Assembly (NCBI RefSeq): GCF_003143975.1 | Contig: NZ_QFVR01000020.1 | Span: 1 to 64,000 of the forward strand | Source: Kurthia sibirica | GTDB lineage: Bacteria > Bacillota > Bacilli > Bacillales_A > Planococcaceae | Direction of reading: 5' to 3' | DNA: 64,000 nucleotides | In this document: piece after piece, positions 1-8,557 of the stretch | Layout: each line of letters opens with the position of its first letter | Position numbering within the stretch: position 1 is the first letter of the stretch | Program-made: the position numbers and the translations under genes | Notes under the pieces: generated by a model | Databases searched by the model: none | What the model saw: only the letters and a program-made list of their open reading frames with translations | What the model was told of the DNA's origin: nothing

Positions 1-150
1 TCCTGCCGAAAAACAAGTAGTAAGCAATCCTTTATTTTCACCTACGGTGAAAATAAAAAGTGCGATACTTGTCGGCGGAAAGCTTTCGCTATTTCTAATT
101 GTCTAAAACATGAATTGTTTTAATACCGCAACATATATAATAGAACCCAA
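1..150 (+). repeat. Dispersed repeat copy A1 (bcr-like, truncated by window edge)
   Basis: The stretch matches positions 19714-19825 in the same orientation. Both contain CTCCTGCCGAAAAA (the first bases lie outside the window here), CGGAAAG.TTTCGC, CTAAAACATGAATT.TTTTAATA and GCATATATAATAGAACC-like blocks. This copy carries an extra segment that includes a small hairpin (TTATTTTCACC / GGTGAAAATAA, about 32-56). The opening and the CGGAAAGC block resemble the widespread Bacillales intergenic repeats. No protein is encoded. Confidence 0.7.
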
Positions 151-192
151 AAAACATCGCACAAAATGACATTAAATGTACAGACAAAAAAA

Positions 193-220
193 GAATACTA
201 CATTTACATATGTAGTATTC
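193..220 (-). terminator. Rho-independent terminator of the acetate transporter
   Basis: Perfect arms GAATACTACAT / ATGTAGTATTC are followed on the minus strand by a T run (complement of the A run at 185-192). It lies about 50 nt past the stop of the acetate transporter gene. Confidence 0.85.
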
Positions 221-272
221 CTTTTAATTTTGGCTAAGGTTTGTCCCAGCCTCTTTTCTTACCGGTCTAGCA

Positions 273-917
273 TCAGTGTGTAATTGAAGATGTTTTACGA
301 GCACGTTTTTTACCGATTATACCAAATGGTTTGCCCAATGGTAAATATTCGAAGCCGAAATGACGATTTAGAACATTTACACCTGCACCATAAATACTTA
401 ATATACCAATTAATAATTCAGAAATTGCCGCCATATTGTGCATGGATGTTTCCATGATTCCAAGTGAACTTAAACCAAGACCTAAGAATAAGAAATTAAT
501 TAAGAAGAATATATAAAATAGCACCTTATTCGTTTCTAATGCACCAATCGTCATAAATACTGTGAATGCCATATAACCAAGATAAACGACGCCTAATTGA
601 TGTGTATCTAATTGAGATGCTAAACCTTGACCAAATACGCCCGCTTGAATCATCCAACCGCCACCTACTGCCAGCCAAAAGAATCCGTATGCGCCGAATG
701 CTGTCATACCAAATGTATTTCCAAGTTTAGAATCTAAAATAGATGCATATAATTGTGCAAACCCGCCTAAAAAGATTGCCCATGGGAGTACAAAACCTAA
801 GCCATCTGTCCAACCAAGTTTTTGAGTTGAAGCGACTAGTGTTACGATTGCTAAACCGAATAGACCAATGCCTGATGGGTCCGCTGTTGTTACTTTGATG
901 TTCTGAACGTCTTTCAT
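273..917 (-). CDS. satP: Acetate/succinate transporter, GPR1/FUN34/YaaH (SatP) family
   Basis: A small polytopic membrane protein of about 214 residues with six hydrophobic segments. The family signature near the N-terminus is present in the form ADPSGIGLFG, and the QAG/GA-rich helices are typical. Family members move acetate (and succinate) with protons across the cytoplasmic membrane. The second ATG (917) is preferred because GGGGG lies 7 nt before it, while the ATG at 923 almost touches the Shine-Dalgarno. A candidate catabolite-response element lies 48 nt upstream and a terminator follows, so it is probably monocistronic. The family call is secure; the preferred substrate is from the family only. 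Confidence 0.9.
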   Translation of the reverse strand: MKDVQNIKVTTADPSGIGLFGLAIVTLVASTQKLGWTDGLGFVLPWAIFLGGFAQLYASILDSKLGNTFGMTAFGAYGFFWLAVGGGWMIQAGVFGQGLASQLDTHQLGVVYLGYMAFTVFMTIGALETNKVLFYIFFLINFLFLGLGLSSLGIMETSMHNMAAISELLIGILSIYGAGVNVLNRHFGFEYLPLGKPFGIIGKKRARKTSSITH

Positions 918-964
918 GTTCATTCCCCCTACTTAATGTTATCTAATTTCTGTTACACACCAAT

Positions 965-978
965 ATTAACCGTTTTCA
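965..978 (-). promoter_or_regulatory. Candidate cre (CcpA) site upstream of acetate transporter
   Basis: The minus strand reads TGAAAACGGTTAAT, matching the cre consensus TGWNANCGNTNNCA in all but the last two positions. A closely similar box lies upstream of the acetate CoA-transferase gene (34829-34842). Carbon-catabolite control of acetate uptake is plausible but unproven. Confidence 0.45.
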
Positions 979-1429
979 TCAGTTTTAGTACAGCAATGTC
1001 AGAAATAAATAAAATGCGTGATTTATTAAGTAAATTATATACTTAAAACAGAAAATAATAATTTAAACGAGAAATAACGTACATTAATGTTATAATACAG
1101 ATTTATTTGTTATACTACAATGATATTATGCAATCAAATAACCCATCAAACGCCTGTTACCACTACCTTGGTTGTGTTATTAGAATATTCTCTCTCTTCT
1201 ACTTTTGCATAGCTATTTTTCAAACTTTTTGTCAACTCATAGGGTGTATAGCAAAGTTACTATTTTATGACAGATCCTATTGTATAGTCCATCCTTGCTC
1301 TCATTGAGACACAATCTATCCCAATATGAAGGAAATGCAAAAAAGTTTTACATCAAATAATGTGATGGCATGTGATTTAATTTTTTCAAACCGCGTCATT
1401 TTTTCTATTTGATAGTGAAAGGTAACGAT
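979..1429. other. Intergenic stretch without recognisable gene
   Basis: This is AT-rich DNA upstream of the acetate transporter. A 66-codon frame at 1107-1307 is rich in Cys, Ile and Phe, has no ribosome binding site and does not look like protein. I see no RNA structure here. Confidence 0.5.
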
Positions 1430-1800
1430 TTGATGCCCATAATTACTTTTCATTTAATTGCGCTTCTCATTTATAAAATACGTGGCACATTCTTTTCACT
1501 CGTTCCCAACCATATGAATGCCATTCTGTTTGAACAATACGGCGTACCTTATTCAAGGTCCACTAAACATAACAATAATAATGACAGGTCGATTGAGGCC
1601 TTTCTTACAGCTGTTTTGAAACGCTGGTTCCTATCCATTACAACGATTTCTACTTGGTCACCGAATCTTTGTAAATAGCGTTTGATTATGTCTTTCCGAC
1701 CATTAGGCCAGGCATCAGCATGTAGGTGATTTAACGGATAAAATTTAAATCGCTTGATTTCTTTCTGTAGAAAAGCGTTGATCACGTTCAATAGTAGAGA
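1430..1800 (-). pseudogene. Decayed ISL3-family transposase fragment (1 of 2)
   Basis: Reading the minus strand in several frames gives PNGRKDIIKRYLQRFG, VEIVVMDRNQRFKTAVRKA, then after frameshifts WTLNKVRRIVQTEWHSYG and KRMCHVFYK. These follow the middle of ISL3-type transposases in order (ILPNRRK, VVMDM, AD.FHF, WALD.VRR, KRMRHVLYK). Stops and frameshifts interrupt it and both ends are missing, so it is inactive. A second fragment of the same family lies at 3765-4008. Confidence 0.75.
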
Positions 1801-1896
1801 ACAAAAAAACACCTTCATTGGCAAAGTATTATTACAATACTAATTATTCAATGACAGATGTTTTTAGATTAGTTTAAAGTTTTTTTGCAAGCGTGC

Positions 1897-2346
1897 TTAT
1901 AATTCTTTTGAAAAATATAACATATCGATTGCTTGAATACCATTTTCAAAAATAGGTTCCTTGTAGTCTGTGAAAAAATCATGGTCGATTGAATCAAGGC
2001 GATAGCCAGCTTTTTGATAGAAAGCAATATTGCTAATCGATGAATTAGCCGTACCAACTTTCATAATTTGTGCACCATTATCATAGCTAATTTGTTCAAC
2101 AAATTTTAAAGCCCTTTTACCATAGCCTTTACCGCGGAATTCCGATATAATGGCAATATTTTTAATTTCAGAGTTTTCTTCATGATCAATAATTTGAATA
2201 ACGCCTATTCTTTTGGACTTTTCGTTGATTTCGAATAATCGACCTTCATTTATATATTCCTTTACGATACCTTCATCTTCATCGGCTAATAATAATAAAT
2301 TTAAAAACTTTTCTCGTGCACCTACTGGCACTTCAAATAATTGCAT
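1897..2346 (-). CDS. GNAT-family N-acetyltransferase
   Basis: A 149-residue single-domain protein. The acetyl-CoA loop motif appears as SEFRGKGYGKRAL (R/Q-x-x-G-x-G/A pattern) after a beta strand IKNIAII, followed by VGTANSSISNIAFYQKAGY, the usual GNAT helix-strand ending. Acetyl-CoA is the expected donor; the acceptor cannot be read from the sequence. GGAG precedes the ATG by 9 nt. It stands alone between an ISL3 remnant and a membrane protein gene. Confidence 0.85.
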   Translation of the reverse strand: MQLFEVPVGAREKFLNLLLLADEDEGIVKEYINEGRLFEINEKSKRIGVIQIIDHEENSEIKNIAIISEFRGKGYGKRALKFVEQISYDNGAQIMKVGTANSSISNIAFYQKAGYRLDSIDHDFFTDYKEPIFENGIQAIDMLYFSKEL

Positions 2347-2534
2347 TATATATCACTCCAATCTAATTTCTTTTACTACTATTTTATTGCGACGAAATTA
2401 TTCTTTACCCCATTAATTGTAGACCTATTTTTAACATTTTTATACAATCAGTTTTACGCTCTTTTAATACGTTTAAACACAAATTCTATCATACAACTAC
2501 CTTATGTCATTTTTTGTAAATATAATGCATAAAA

Positions 2535-2570
2535 AAGACATTTCACTACATTAATGTAGTGAAATGTCTT
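2535..2570 (-). terminator. Terminator of the 215-residue membrane protein gene
   Basis: A long perfect hairpin, arms AAGACATTTCACTACA / TGTAGTGAAATGTCTT, with TTTT following on the minus strand. It starts 7 nt past the stop of the gene at 2578-3225. Confidence 0.85.
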
Positions 2571-2577
2571 AGAAATG

Positions 2578-3225
2578 TTATTTTTTAGATTTTGGACGAT
2601 CCTGCCACTCACGTAAATCACGTGCATAGGTCGACTCATTCGTTAATTTTTGTAATCCTTTTGTTTCTTCAATTGCTTTTTCCATAAATTCGATATATTT
2701 TTCTTTATTATGCTGTACGAGTGCAATATAAGCTTCTATATAGTACTCCATCCAGATAAAGTCTAATTTATGGCTACGTGCGACACCGTATTTCTTATTG
2801 GCAGCGTCATGTATAGCGATATTGAATCGTTTACGTGGACTTGTTTTCATCGTTGATATGATTGCTTTAGCACCACTTAGATCATTCAAACGTAACGCGC
2901 GTAAAAATTGATAATCTAAAACTGTTTCTTGATTTTTTACTTTTTTCTCAATCAGAGATACAGCTTCTAGCTCATCTTCTAATGTGCCATCACGTAACGC
3001 GAAAATATAAGCAAACATTGGTGATTTTTTTTGGAAGCGAATAGCGAGTAATGGCCACTTCGAATCTTTAGCACCAGTCATTGCGTACATATAGCTCACA
3101 ACAAGGATTATTGCAACCGCTGTAAAGACGGATAATGATACTGCTTGGGGTACGCCTAATACAGCTGCTAACATACCTAATGCGAGGATAACTACGTAAA
3201 TAATAATAAATCTTAAAATTGTCAT
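2578..3225 (-). CDS. Membrane-anchored protein of unknown function
   Basis: I do not recognise this 215-residue protein. Residues 4-50 form two hydrophobic helices with a short turn; the rest (about 55-215) is a soluble, charged, mostly helical cytoplasmic region with spacing like a tetratricopeptide-type fold (repeated LDYQFLRALRLNDL, LDFIWMEYYIEAYIALVQHNKEKYIEFMEKAIEE). It ends with RPKSKK. A good AGGTAGGG ribosome site precedes the ATG. The gene has its own strong terminator and seems to be transcribed alone. A role as a scaffold or membrane adaptor is only a guess from architecture. Confidence 0.75.
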   Translation of the reverse strand: MTILRFIIIYVVILALGMLAAVLGVPQAVSLSVFTAVAIILVVSYMYAMTGAKDSKWPLLAIRFQKKSPMFAYIFALRDGTLEDELEAVSLIEKKVKNQETVLDYQFLRALRLNDLSGAKAIISTMKTSPRKRFNIAIHDAANKKYGVARSHKLDFIWMEYYIEAYIALVQHNKEKYIEFMEKAIEETKGLQKLTNESTYARDLREWQDRPKSKK

Positions 3226-3331
3226 GTGAATTCCCTACCTATTCTGCTTTTACGTTTTCAAAGATACTCATTAATAGTAGCAATCTACTAGGAAATGAGC
3301 AATTCAAAAAGTTCTTAATTCAGCAAAATTT

Positions 3332-3532
3332 TTATGCTTTGTCAATAATTCTACATACTCTACCTACTTGACCATCTTCTAAGCGCACTTTTATGCCATG
3401 AGGGTGGAAGCTACTATTAGTCAATAAATCTTTTACAACACCTTCTGTTTCAATACCCGTACGTTGATCTTTTTTCAAAATGACTGCTACTAACAGTCCT
3501 TTTTTTACATCATTTCTGTTTTGTCCGTTCAT
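3332..3532 (-). CDS. ywbE: YwbE family small protein
   Basis: A 66-residue conserved Bacillales protein. The body reads NDVKKGLLVAVILKKDQRTG, then EGVVKDLLTNSSFHPHGIKV and RLEDGQVGRVCRI, which matches the YwbE family almost end to end. No activity is known for the family. The longer frame beginning at 3577 is rejected: GAGGAGGG lies just before the ATG at 3532 and family members begin at this Met. Confidence 0.85.
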   Translation of the reverse strand: MNGQNRNDVKKGLLVAVILKKDQRTGIETEGVVKDLLTNSSFHPHGIKVRLEDGQVGRVCRIIDKA

Positions 3533-3764
3533 CTGTATCCCTCCTCTATTATTAAGTATAGTGCTGTTTGACGCCATTGTGTTAATTTTTTCAAAATATT
3601 TTCTTTATATAATTAGAAAATTGAACCATGCAATTAGAGAACTATTTTCATTTCGATTGAGAGGATATAGTAATATAACTTTAGAACAAGTGCAATTATA
3701 CTTTAAAGATTGGGCACTTGATAACATGAGGATTATACATACAAAAAGTACTACAACGATAGCT

Positions 3765-4008
3765 CAAGCTCTTGGTTGCTCCGAATCCACGAATCGCAGC
3801 TTTAAAACTTTGGTTCATATCCATACCAACGATTTGAGCCGCTTGTCCATGACTTTGTAGATAATGTTTAATCGTTGATTTTCTTCGATTCGGTAAAATA
3901 TCAATCGGTTCATCTGTATCACCTTTATACTCACCAATCGCTTTAGGTAATTGAACCGGTTCAGTTATTTCCTTTTGGGCGATTTTTTTCTCAGTAATTA
4001 AAGTATGC
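3765..4008 (-). pseudogene. Decayed ISL3-family transposase fragment (2 of 2)
   Basis: The minus strand reads LPKAIGEYKGDT, then EPIDILPNRRKSTIKHYLQS, then IVGMDMNQSFKAAIRGFG, the same central block of ISL3 transposases found at 1430-1800. The segment normally lying between GDT and EPIDILP is deleted, and nothing corresponds to the DNA-binding N-terminus or the C-terminus. It is in better frame condition than the first fragment but is still a remnant. Confidence 0.75.
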
Positions 4009-4017
4009 GTTAAATAC

Positions 4018-4076
4018 TACAAGCTCGCGTCTCCTACAGAATTAGTTGAAGCGAGGCCGAGGAAAGTGTCGAGCAG
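4018..4076 (+). repeat. Dispersed repeat copy B1 (bcr-like)
   Basis: It contains GCTCGCGTCTCCTACAGAAT and GCGAGGCCGAGGAAAGTG. This resembles the intergenic Bacillales repeats with CTCCTGC...GCGGAAAGCG ends, and a related copy lies at 61388-61435 (CTCGCGTTTCTTGCAGAATC). It sits between an ISL3 remnant and the terminator of the next gene. Confidence 0.55.
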
Positions 4077-4155
4077 GGAGAGTATTGTTTGAAAATCCCA
4101 ATAAATAGTATAGGAGCTTTTTTAATAGGTCCTAACAGATTAAAATGCGCCATAC

Positions 4156-4194
4156 AAAAATGAGAAGCGGCTTAATCATGCCCCTTCTCATTTT
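4156..4194 (-). terminator. Terminator downstream of the 97-residue protein gene
   Basis: Arms TGAGAAG / CTTCTCA, extended by GGC/GCC, with A and T runs on both sides. The hairpin closely resembles the one at 19824-19866, including the unpaired loop region, which suggests it belongs to or was spread with a dispersed repeat. Confidence 0.75.
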
Positions 4195-4228
4195 TATATG
4201 GAGACTACTAGGTGTAGATTATTATCTT

Positions 4229-4522
4229 TTACAGTAGAATTTGATTGTATAATGGTGCAATATGGGCAATAAATTTCTCGGCATCTGCTGTCGTTTTTAA
4301 CGATACACGACATGTATGACCTGTTTCATGTAATTCACAGTCTATAGCATGTTCAACAATTAGCGCCCTTAGTTGCTCCATAGTTAAAACTTGATAATGC
4401 AGCAATAAACTTACTTCTAATAAATCGAAGGGTTGTCCATCTTTCGAAACTGCATATATTTTTTCAACAAAACCTGTATTTTTAGCTGTTAGCATTTGAT
4501 TTACTTTAAATTTTTGTTCCAT
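4229..4522 (-). CDS. Small protein of unknown function (97 residues)
   Basis: I do not recognise this protein. It is soluble, begins MEQKFKVNQMLTAKN, has a central hydrophobic helix (LLEVSLLLHYQVLTMEQLRALIV cut at about 33-56) and two Cys residues near positions 62 and 70 within CELHETGHTCRV. An AGGG ribosome site precedes the ATG and a terminator follows. It stands alone. The coding call rests on the good start, terminator and normal composition. Confidence 0.6.
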   Translation of the reverse strand: MEQKFKVNQMLTAKNTGFVEKIYAVSKDGQPFDLLEVSLLLHYQVLTMEQLRALIVEHAIDCELHETGHTCRVSLKTTADAEKFIAHIAPLYNQILL

Positions 4523-4747
4523 TTATAATCAACCCTTTTTATGTTCTCTCTCTATGATGCCATAGACTAACGCTACTGTAAATAGCCTGTTACACCTGAT
4601 GAGGTAAGTGTATTATGAAATTTTGTCTTTGCATCAACTATGGAGTGAATGTAATCGGATGTTCACGATCATTCACCTTTTTGTGATGTAGCCTTAAATC
4701 AATGCAATCTGTTCTAACCATTATCAATAGTACTACATACACTACAA

Positions 4748-4792
4748 AAACCAGCAATATGAAACTTCTAAAGAAATTTCATATTGCTGGTT
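4748..4792 (-). terminator. Terminator of the lipoprotein gene
   Basis: Arms AACCAGCAATATGAAA / TTTCATATTGCTGGTT, with TTTTT after it on the minus strand, directly behind the stop at 4794. Confidence 0.9.
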
Positions 4793-4793
4793 G

Positions 4794-5240
4794 TCAGCGC
4801 TCTATTTTCAGTGCAAACGCATACTGTGCATCGCCACTAATCTCGTATTTCCCCTCACCAAACCAAGTACCGCTCAAACCGTAATAATACGTCCCTACTT
4901 CAGTAGGCGCTTTAAAAGAGTAATGGTCCAGTGCAATTTCTTTTTCTTGTTGTTCAAAAATTTCTGTTAAAAATAAACTATCTGGTCGCTCTTTTTCTTT
5001 TTGTACTAATGTAATCGTCTCTTGTGCTTTGACAACAAGCGGTTCGGTATTTGCCAATAAATCAACTGGTCCAACCTTATCTTCGCAACCTCCCGACCAA
5101 CAATAAGTTCCAAGAATCGTATTGTATTGCTTCCCTGCAACACTTATTTGTAATTTAGGTGGATGGCTCGTATCTGCCTCACCTTGTGTACAACCGAATA
5201 AAGTGAATAAACAGATCATAAAAAATATTATTTTCTTCAT
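4794..5240 (-). CDS. Secreted lipoprotein of unknown function
   Basis: A 148-residue protein with a type II signal peptide: MKK, a hydrophobic stretch IIFFMICLFTLF and the lipobox LFGC with the lipidated Cys at 17. The mature part contains two further Cys (YCWSGGCEDK) that could form a disulfide, and ends in a beta-rich domain (EVGTYYYGLSGTWFGEGKYE). The arrangement resembles small Bacillales lipoproteins of unknown role. GAGGT precedes the ATG. It is monocistronic, with its own terminator. Confidence 0.8.
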   Translation of the reverse strand: MKKIIFFMICLFTLFGCTQGEADTSHPPKLQISVAGKQYNTILGTYCWSGGCEDKVGPVDLLANTEPLVVKAQETITLVQKEKERPDSLFLTEIFEQQEKEIALDHYSFKAPTEVGTYYYGLSGTWFGEGKYEISGDAQYAFALKIER

Positions 5241-5289
5241 GGGCTACCTCTTTTCTACGTTATTAAAGTATACCCCATTTTTTAACAAT

Positions 5290-6438
5290 TTAGATTGTTT
5301 TCATTGTTTTTTTCAAATAAATTGATGCGATTAATGCAGGAATTGTACACAGTACCATCGCTAAAAAAGCATAATTGGGGGCCCAATTATATAAATAGCC
5401 ACTCACAATTGTCAGAACTGCTGTACCCCAACTTAATGCAAAAGCTGAATAAATTCCTTGCGCTTTCGTAATTTGAGTTGCTTTCATCGTCGATGTCAAA
5501 AAAATCATAAAAGCGTAATGAGCAGTTGCAAAAGACAGTGCATGTAGCGCTTGTGATAACGCAAAAACCCATGGGTTCGGTATTGCAAAAACGATGAACC
5601 AACGTAAAATGGCACCAGAGGAGGCTAAAATCAATAATTTTGCAACATTCCATTGAGCAAATATTCGATCAGCTACTGCGAATAATAAAATTTCAAAAAC
5701 AACACCAATATTAATAATAATTCCAATCAAATACTTTGGCACCGCTAAATGCTCTAAGTATAAATAACCATAATTATAATAGGCTGCATGCGAACCTTGT
5801 ATAAGTGTCACAATAACGAGTACCCACATAAAATTTTTTGCTGTCAAAATAGATTTAAAACTACTTTGTGCTGATACCATCTGTGGTTTTTCTAAGAGAA
5901 CTTGCGGCGTTTGTTTAAAGGATAATAGCAATAAAATACCTAAATAACCAATGACCATCCATAACATCGCCCCATCATTCGTCACTGCTGTTATAACACT
6001 TGCTATTGCTACAGATACTACAAAACCAAGTGACCCATATGATCGAGCACGACCATAATTCAAGCCATTTTTTTGTACAAGAAGTCCTGCTGTACTATCT
6101 AAACCGGGCATTATTGCTGGTAAGAAAAAACTTAGCAATGCAGTCAATATAAAAATCGCACTATAATTATATGTTGGTATATACAGTATAGCCGTTATAA
6201 AACTACCTATTATAAAAATAGTCAATACTACTTTTTGGCTCCACTTTGCGGTCATCAGCGGGAAAATAAACATTGTTGAAATCCCTCTTAATACAAGTCC
6301 AACGCTCATCATTAAGCTTGCTGACTCGATAGAAATATTTTTTTCATGTACTAAATAAGCTGTCCAATATGGCAGAAAAATACCCCATGCCATAAAAAAG
6401 ATAAAATAATGCTGCGACATCCATTTTTGACTATTCAT
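5290..6438 (-). CDS. MFS permease, MFS_1-like/YwbF type
   Basis: About 382 residues with 12 predicted membrane helices in two halves of six. The pattern FLPYWTAYLVHE near the N-terminus, YGRARSYGSLGFV after helix 4, and HYAFMIFLTSTM late in the protein fits the branch of the major facilitator superfamily containing YwbF and HcaT. The substrate is unknown (sugars, nucleosides or aromatic acids in relatives). The first 27 codons of the longest frame overlap the divergent regulator, so the start is placed at 6438 (MNSQKWMS); 6450 is the alternative. It is divergent from a Crp-family gene with a Crp-like box between them, and may be its target. Confidence 0.85.
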   Translation of the reverse strand: MNSQKWMSQHYFIFFMAWGIFLPYWTAYLVHEKNISIESASLMMSVGLVLRGISTMFIFPLMTAKWSQKVVLTIFIIGSFITAILYIPTYNYSAIFILTALLSFFLPAIMPGLDSTAGLLVQKNGLNYGRARSYGSLGFVVSVAIASVITAVTNDGAMLWMVIGYLGILLLLSFKQTPQVLLEKPQMVSAQSSFKSILTAKNFMWVLVIVTLIQGSHAAYYNYGYLYLEHLAVPKYLIGIIINIGVVFEILLFAVADRIFAQWNVAKLLILASSGAILRWFIVFAIPNPWVFALSQALHALSFATAHYAFMIFLTSTMKATQITKAQGIYSAFALSWGTAVLTIVSGYLYNWAPNYAFLAMVLCTIPALIASIYLKKTMKTI

Positions 6439-6500
6439 TGTAATTGTCATCCCCTCATGTAACTTCGAATTGAAGTGTAGCATGAAATAACATACAATAA

Positions 6501-6516
6501 TGTGAGATATCTCATA
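6501..6516. promoter_or_regulatory. Crp/Fnr-type palindrome between divergent genes
   Basis: TGTGAGATATCTCATA differs from the Crp-class consensus TGTGA-N6-TCACA at one position. It lies 15 nt before the start codon of the Crp-family regulator and 62 nt from the start of the divergent permease, so it is well placed to control both. Confidence 0.6.
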
Positions 6517-6531
6517 CATTTGGAGGTTAAG

Positions 6532-7245
6532 ATGAAAAAATTATCACAAAAAAATATAAATGATTATTTACAGCTACAGCCCATTGATCGTCTTTTTTCT
6601 TTTGATATTATTCCTTATATCGAATTACATGATTTCGAACGAGACGAATATATTATCAAGGAAGGTCGATCACCTGATTATTTATATTATGTAATTTCAG
6701 GAAAAGCAAAGATCTATTACACGCAAGAAAATGGTAAAGTAACCTTATTAAATTTTATAACGACGGGTTCTTTCATTGGTGAGATCGAATTACTGCAACA
6801 AGAACACCATTCTAAAGGCATTCAAACTTCATCAAAAATGCGTTGTTTTGCCATTCCTGTTGAGCAAACAAAAGAGCTATTATTTGCTGATGCACGATTT
6901 TTACGCCATCTTTCGACTTTTCTAAGTTATAAGGCGACAACTTTAGCAACTAAATATTCTCAAGGACTCACATTCCCTTTTGAACATCGCTTAGCAGAGT
7001 TTCTTCTATTATCATCGGATGCTGGATACTATCGTGAGCGTCACACAGAGGTTTGTGAATACTTAGGCGTATCCTATCGTCATCTATTGCATGTCCTTGC
7101 ACAGTTTGTCACCAAAGGCTTAATCGCCAAAAATCAACGAGGCTATCAGATTTTACAACCAGCCTTATTACGTGACATGGCAACAACAACTCATCAATTG
7201 GATGTTACGCCTCTACAACTCGCTCAATCCCAAAATAAAAGGTAG
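6532..7245 (+). CDS. Crp/Fnr-family transcriptional regulator (YeiL-like)
   Basis: A 237-residue regulator. Residues 20-125 form a cyclic-nucleotide-binding-like beta barrel (DEYIIKEGRSPDYLYYVISGKAKIY, then TTGSFIGEIELLQ). Residues 160-215 hold the winged helix (EHRLAEFLLLSS, YLGVSYRHLLHVLAQFVTKGLIAK). Order and length fit YeiL and related proteins. The start at 6532 is chosen because of TGGAGG 6 nt upstream; the longer frame overlaps the divergent promoter. No Cys cluster for an Fe-S centre is seen, so the signal is unknown. It probably regulates itself and the permease next door through the palindrome at 6501-6516. Confidence 0.85.
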   Translation: MKKLSQKNINDYLQLQPIDRLFSFDIIPYIELHDFERDEYIIKEGRSPDYLYYVISGKAKIYYTQENGKVTLLNFITTGSFIGEIELLQQEHHSKGIQTSSKMRCFAIPVEQTKELLFADARFLRHLSTFLSYKATTLATKYSQGLTFPFEHRLAEFLLLSSDAGYYRERHTEVCEYLGVSYRHLLHVLAQFVTKGLIAKNQRGYQILQPALLRDMATTTHQLDVTPLQLAQSQNKR

Positions 7246-7275
7246 TCCTGTCATGGCTGACAAGACTACCTTTTT
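7237..7275. terminator. Bidirectional terminator between convergent genes
   Basis: AAAAGGTAGTC...TGTCA pairs with TGACA...GACTACCTTTTT. The arms overlap the last codons of the regulator gene and end 5 nt from the NhaC gene, so one hairpin serves both strands. Confidence 0.85.
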
Positions 7276-7279
7276 GTTC

Positions 7280-8557
7280 TTATTTTTTTAGGTTTGGAAA
7301 TCGGAAAATAATTGCGACAAATGCAAAAACGGCCATTATTACTGGATAGAATGAATAGCTAAGTAACGATAAAGTTGATATACCCGCCACGCTAGCGGCA
7401 GCAAGAAGCTGTGGTGAATAGGGTAGTAACCCTTGCCAAACACTAGCAAATATATCGAGCAAACTTGCTGATTTTCTTGCATCAACATCATACTTCTCTG
7501 CTATATCTTTAGCAATGGGCCCAGTTAGCAAAATGGAAATAGTATTATTTGCTGTAGAAATATCTGCAGCACTTACTAAAGTTGCGATGCCCAGTTCTGC
7601 GCCTCTTCTAGATTGAATACGCTTAGAAATAATGGCCAATAAATAATCGATCCCCCCATTATATTGGACAATTGCCACTAAACCACTTATCAATAGTGCA
7701 ATAATTGCAATATCCTCCATACTAATAATACCTGCACCAATCGACTGTAGTAAACTCGTTACTGTAAAAGAACCATTGTAAAAGCCTACTGCTGCTGACA
7801 ATACTGTTCCACCAACTAGCACAATGAATACGTCTATCCCAATCAATGCTGCGATTAAGACGATCAGATAGGGTAATACTTCAAGTAAATGAAAAGTATA
7901 CTCCCCTTGTCTCGCACTTGTTCCCCATGTGATATACGTTAAGAATAAGGCTGTCACAGCGGCTGCTGGTAAAACAATTTTAATATTCACGCGAAATTTA
8001 TCCTTCATATTAACACCCTGTGTTTTTACAGCGGCAATTGTCGTATCAGATATTACCGATAAGTTATCACCGAACATAGCACCACCAACTACAGTTGCCA
8101 TTGCAAGTGGTAACGAGATTGTCGTTGCATCTGCAATACCAACACCGATGGGTGCAAGAGCTACAACAGTCCCCATTGACGTTCCCATTGATAGCGAAAT
8201 AAAACAGCCAATAATAAACAACCCTACAAGCAAGTAATTACTTGGTAAATAACTTAACCCTAAATTGACAGTCGAAGTAACTGCCCCCATATCTTTAGCT
8301 ACGCTAGCAAACACGCCTGCCAAAATAAAAATGGCGACCATTAATAGAACATTGGGGTGCCCTGCTCCCGCAGTAAATACTTGTAATTTTTTTGATAATT
8401 TTTCACGACGATTCATGAAAAAAGCAACAATACATGCTAGTAACACAGCCACATTCAAGGGCATTGTCGAGAAATCTTGCGTGATTATTCCCGTTCCAAT
8501 AAATAACAATATAAATACGATAAACGGTAATAATGCCCATTTATTTCCTCTATTCAT
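7280..8557 (-). CDS. nhaC: Na+/H+ antiporter, NhaC family
   Basis: A protein of 425 residues with about 12 hydrophobic segments. Family motifs are visible: GCFISLSMGTSMGTVVALAPIG cut at about 120-140, GGAMFGDNLSVISDTTI after it, and STANNTISILLTGPIAK near the C-terminus, all typical of NhaC antiporters. It should exchange sodium for protons; some NhaC proteins instead exchange malate/lactate or other organic ions, so the substrate is open. GGAGG lies 12 nt before the ATG at 8557; the longer frame is not supported by a ribosome site. It is convergent with the Crp-family gene. Confidence 0.85.
   Translation of the reverse strand: MNRGNKWALLPFIVFILLFIGTGIITQDFSTMPLNVAVLLACIVAFFMNRREKLSKKLQVFTAGAGHPNVLLMVAIFILAGVFASVAKDMGAVTSTVNLGLSYLPSNYLLVGLFIIGCFISLSMGTSMGTVVALAPIGVGIADATTISLPLAMATVVGGAMFGDNLSVISDTTIAAVKTQGVNMKDKFRVNIKIVLPAAAVTALFLTYITWGTSARQGEYTFHLLEVLPYLIVLIAALIGIDVFIVLVGGTVLSAAVGFYNGSFTVTSLLQSIGAGIISMEDIAIIALLISGLVAIVQYNGGIDYLLAIISKRIQSRRGAELGIATLVSAADISTANNTISILLTGPIAKDIAEKYDVDARKSASLLDIFASVWQGLLPYSPQLLAAASVAGISTLSLLSYSFYPVIMAVFAFVAIIFRFPNLKK

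Noticed and set aside
1107-1307. 66-codon open frame on the plus strand
   Set aside because: Cys/Ile/Phe-rich, no ribosome site, no family resemblance; chance frame in AT-rich DNA.
3480-3860. 126-codon frame on the plus strand
   Set aside because: It is antisense to YwbE and to the ISL3 remnant; its start overlaps the YwbE coding sequence and it has no ribosome site.
7929-8237. Long plus-strand frames inside the NhaC gene and similar shadows in argJ, argB and metal-hydrolase genes
   Set aside because: They are antisense frames of well-supported genes with low-complexity composition.
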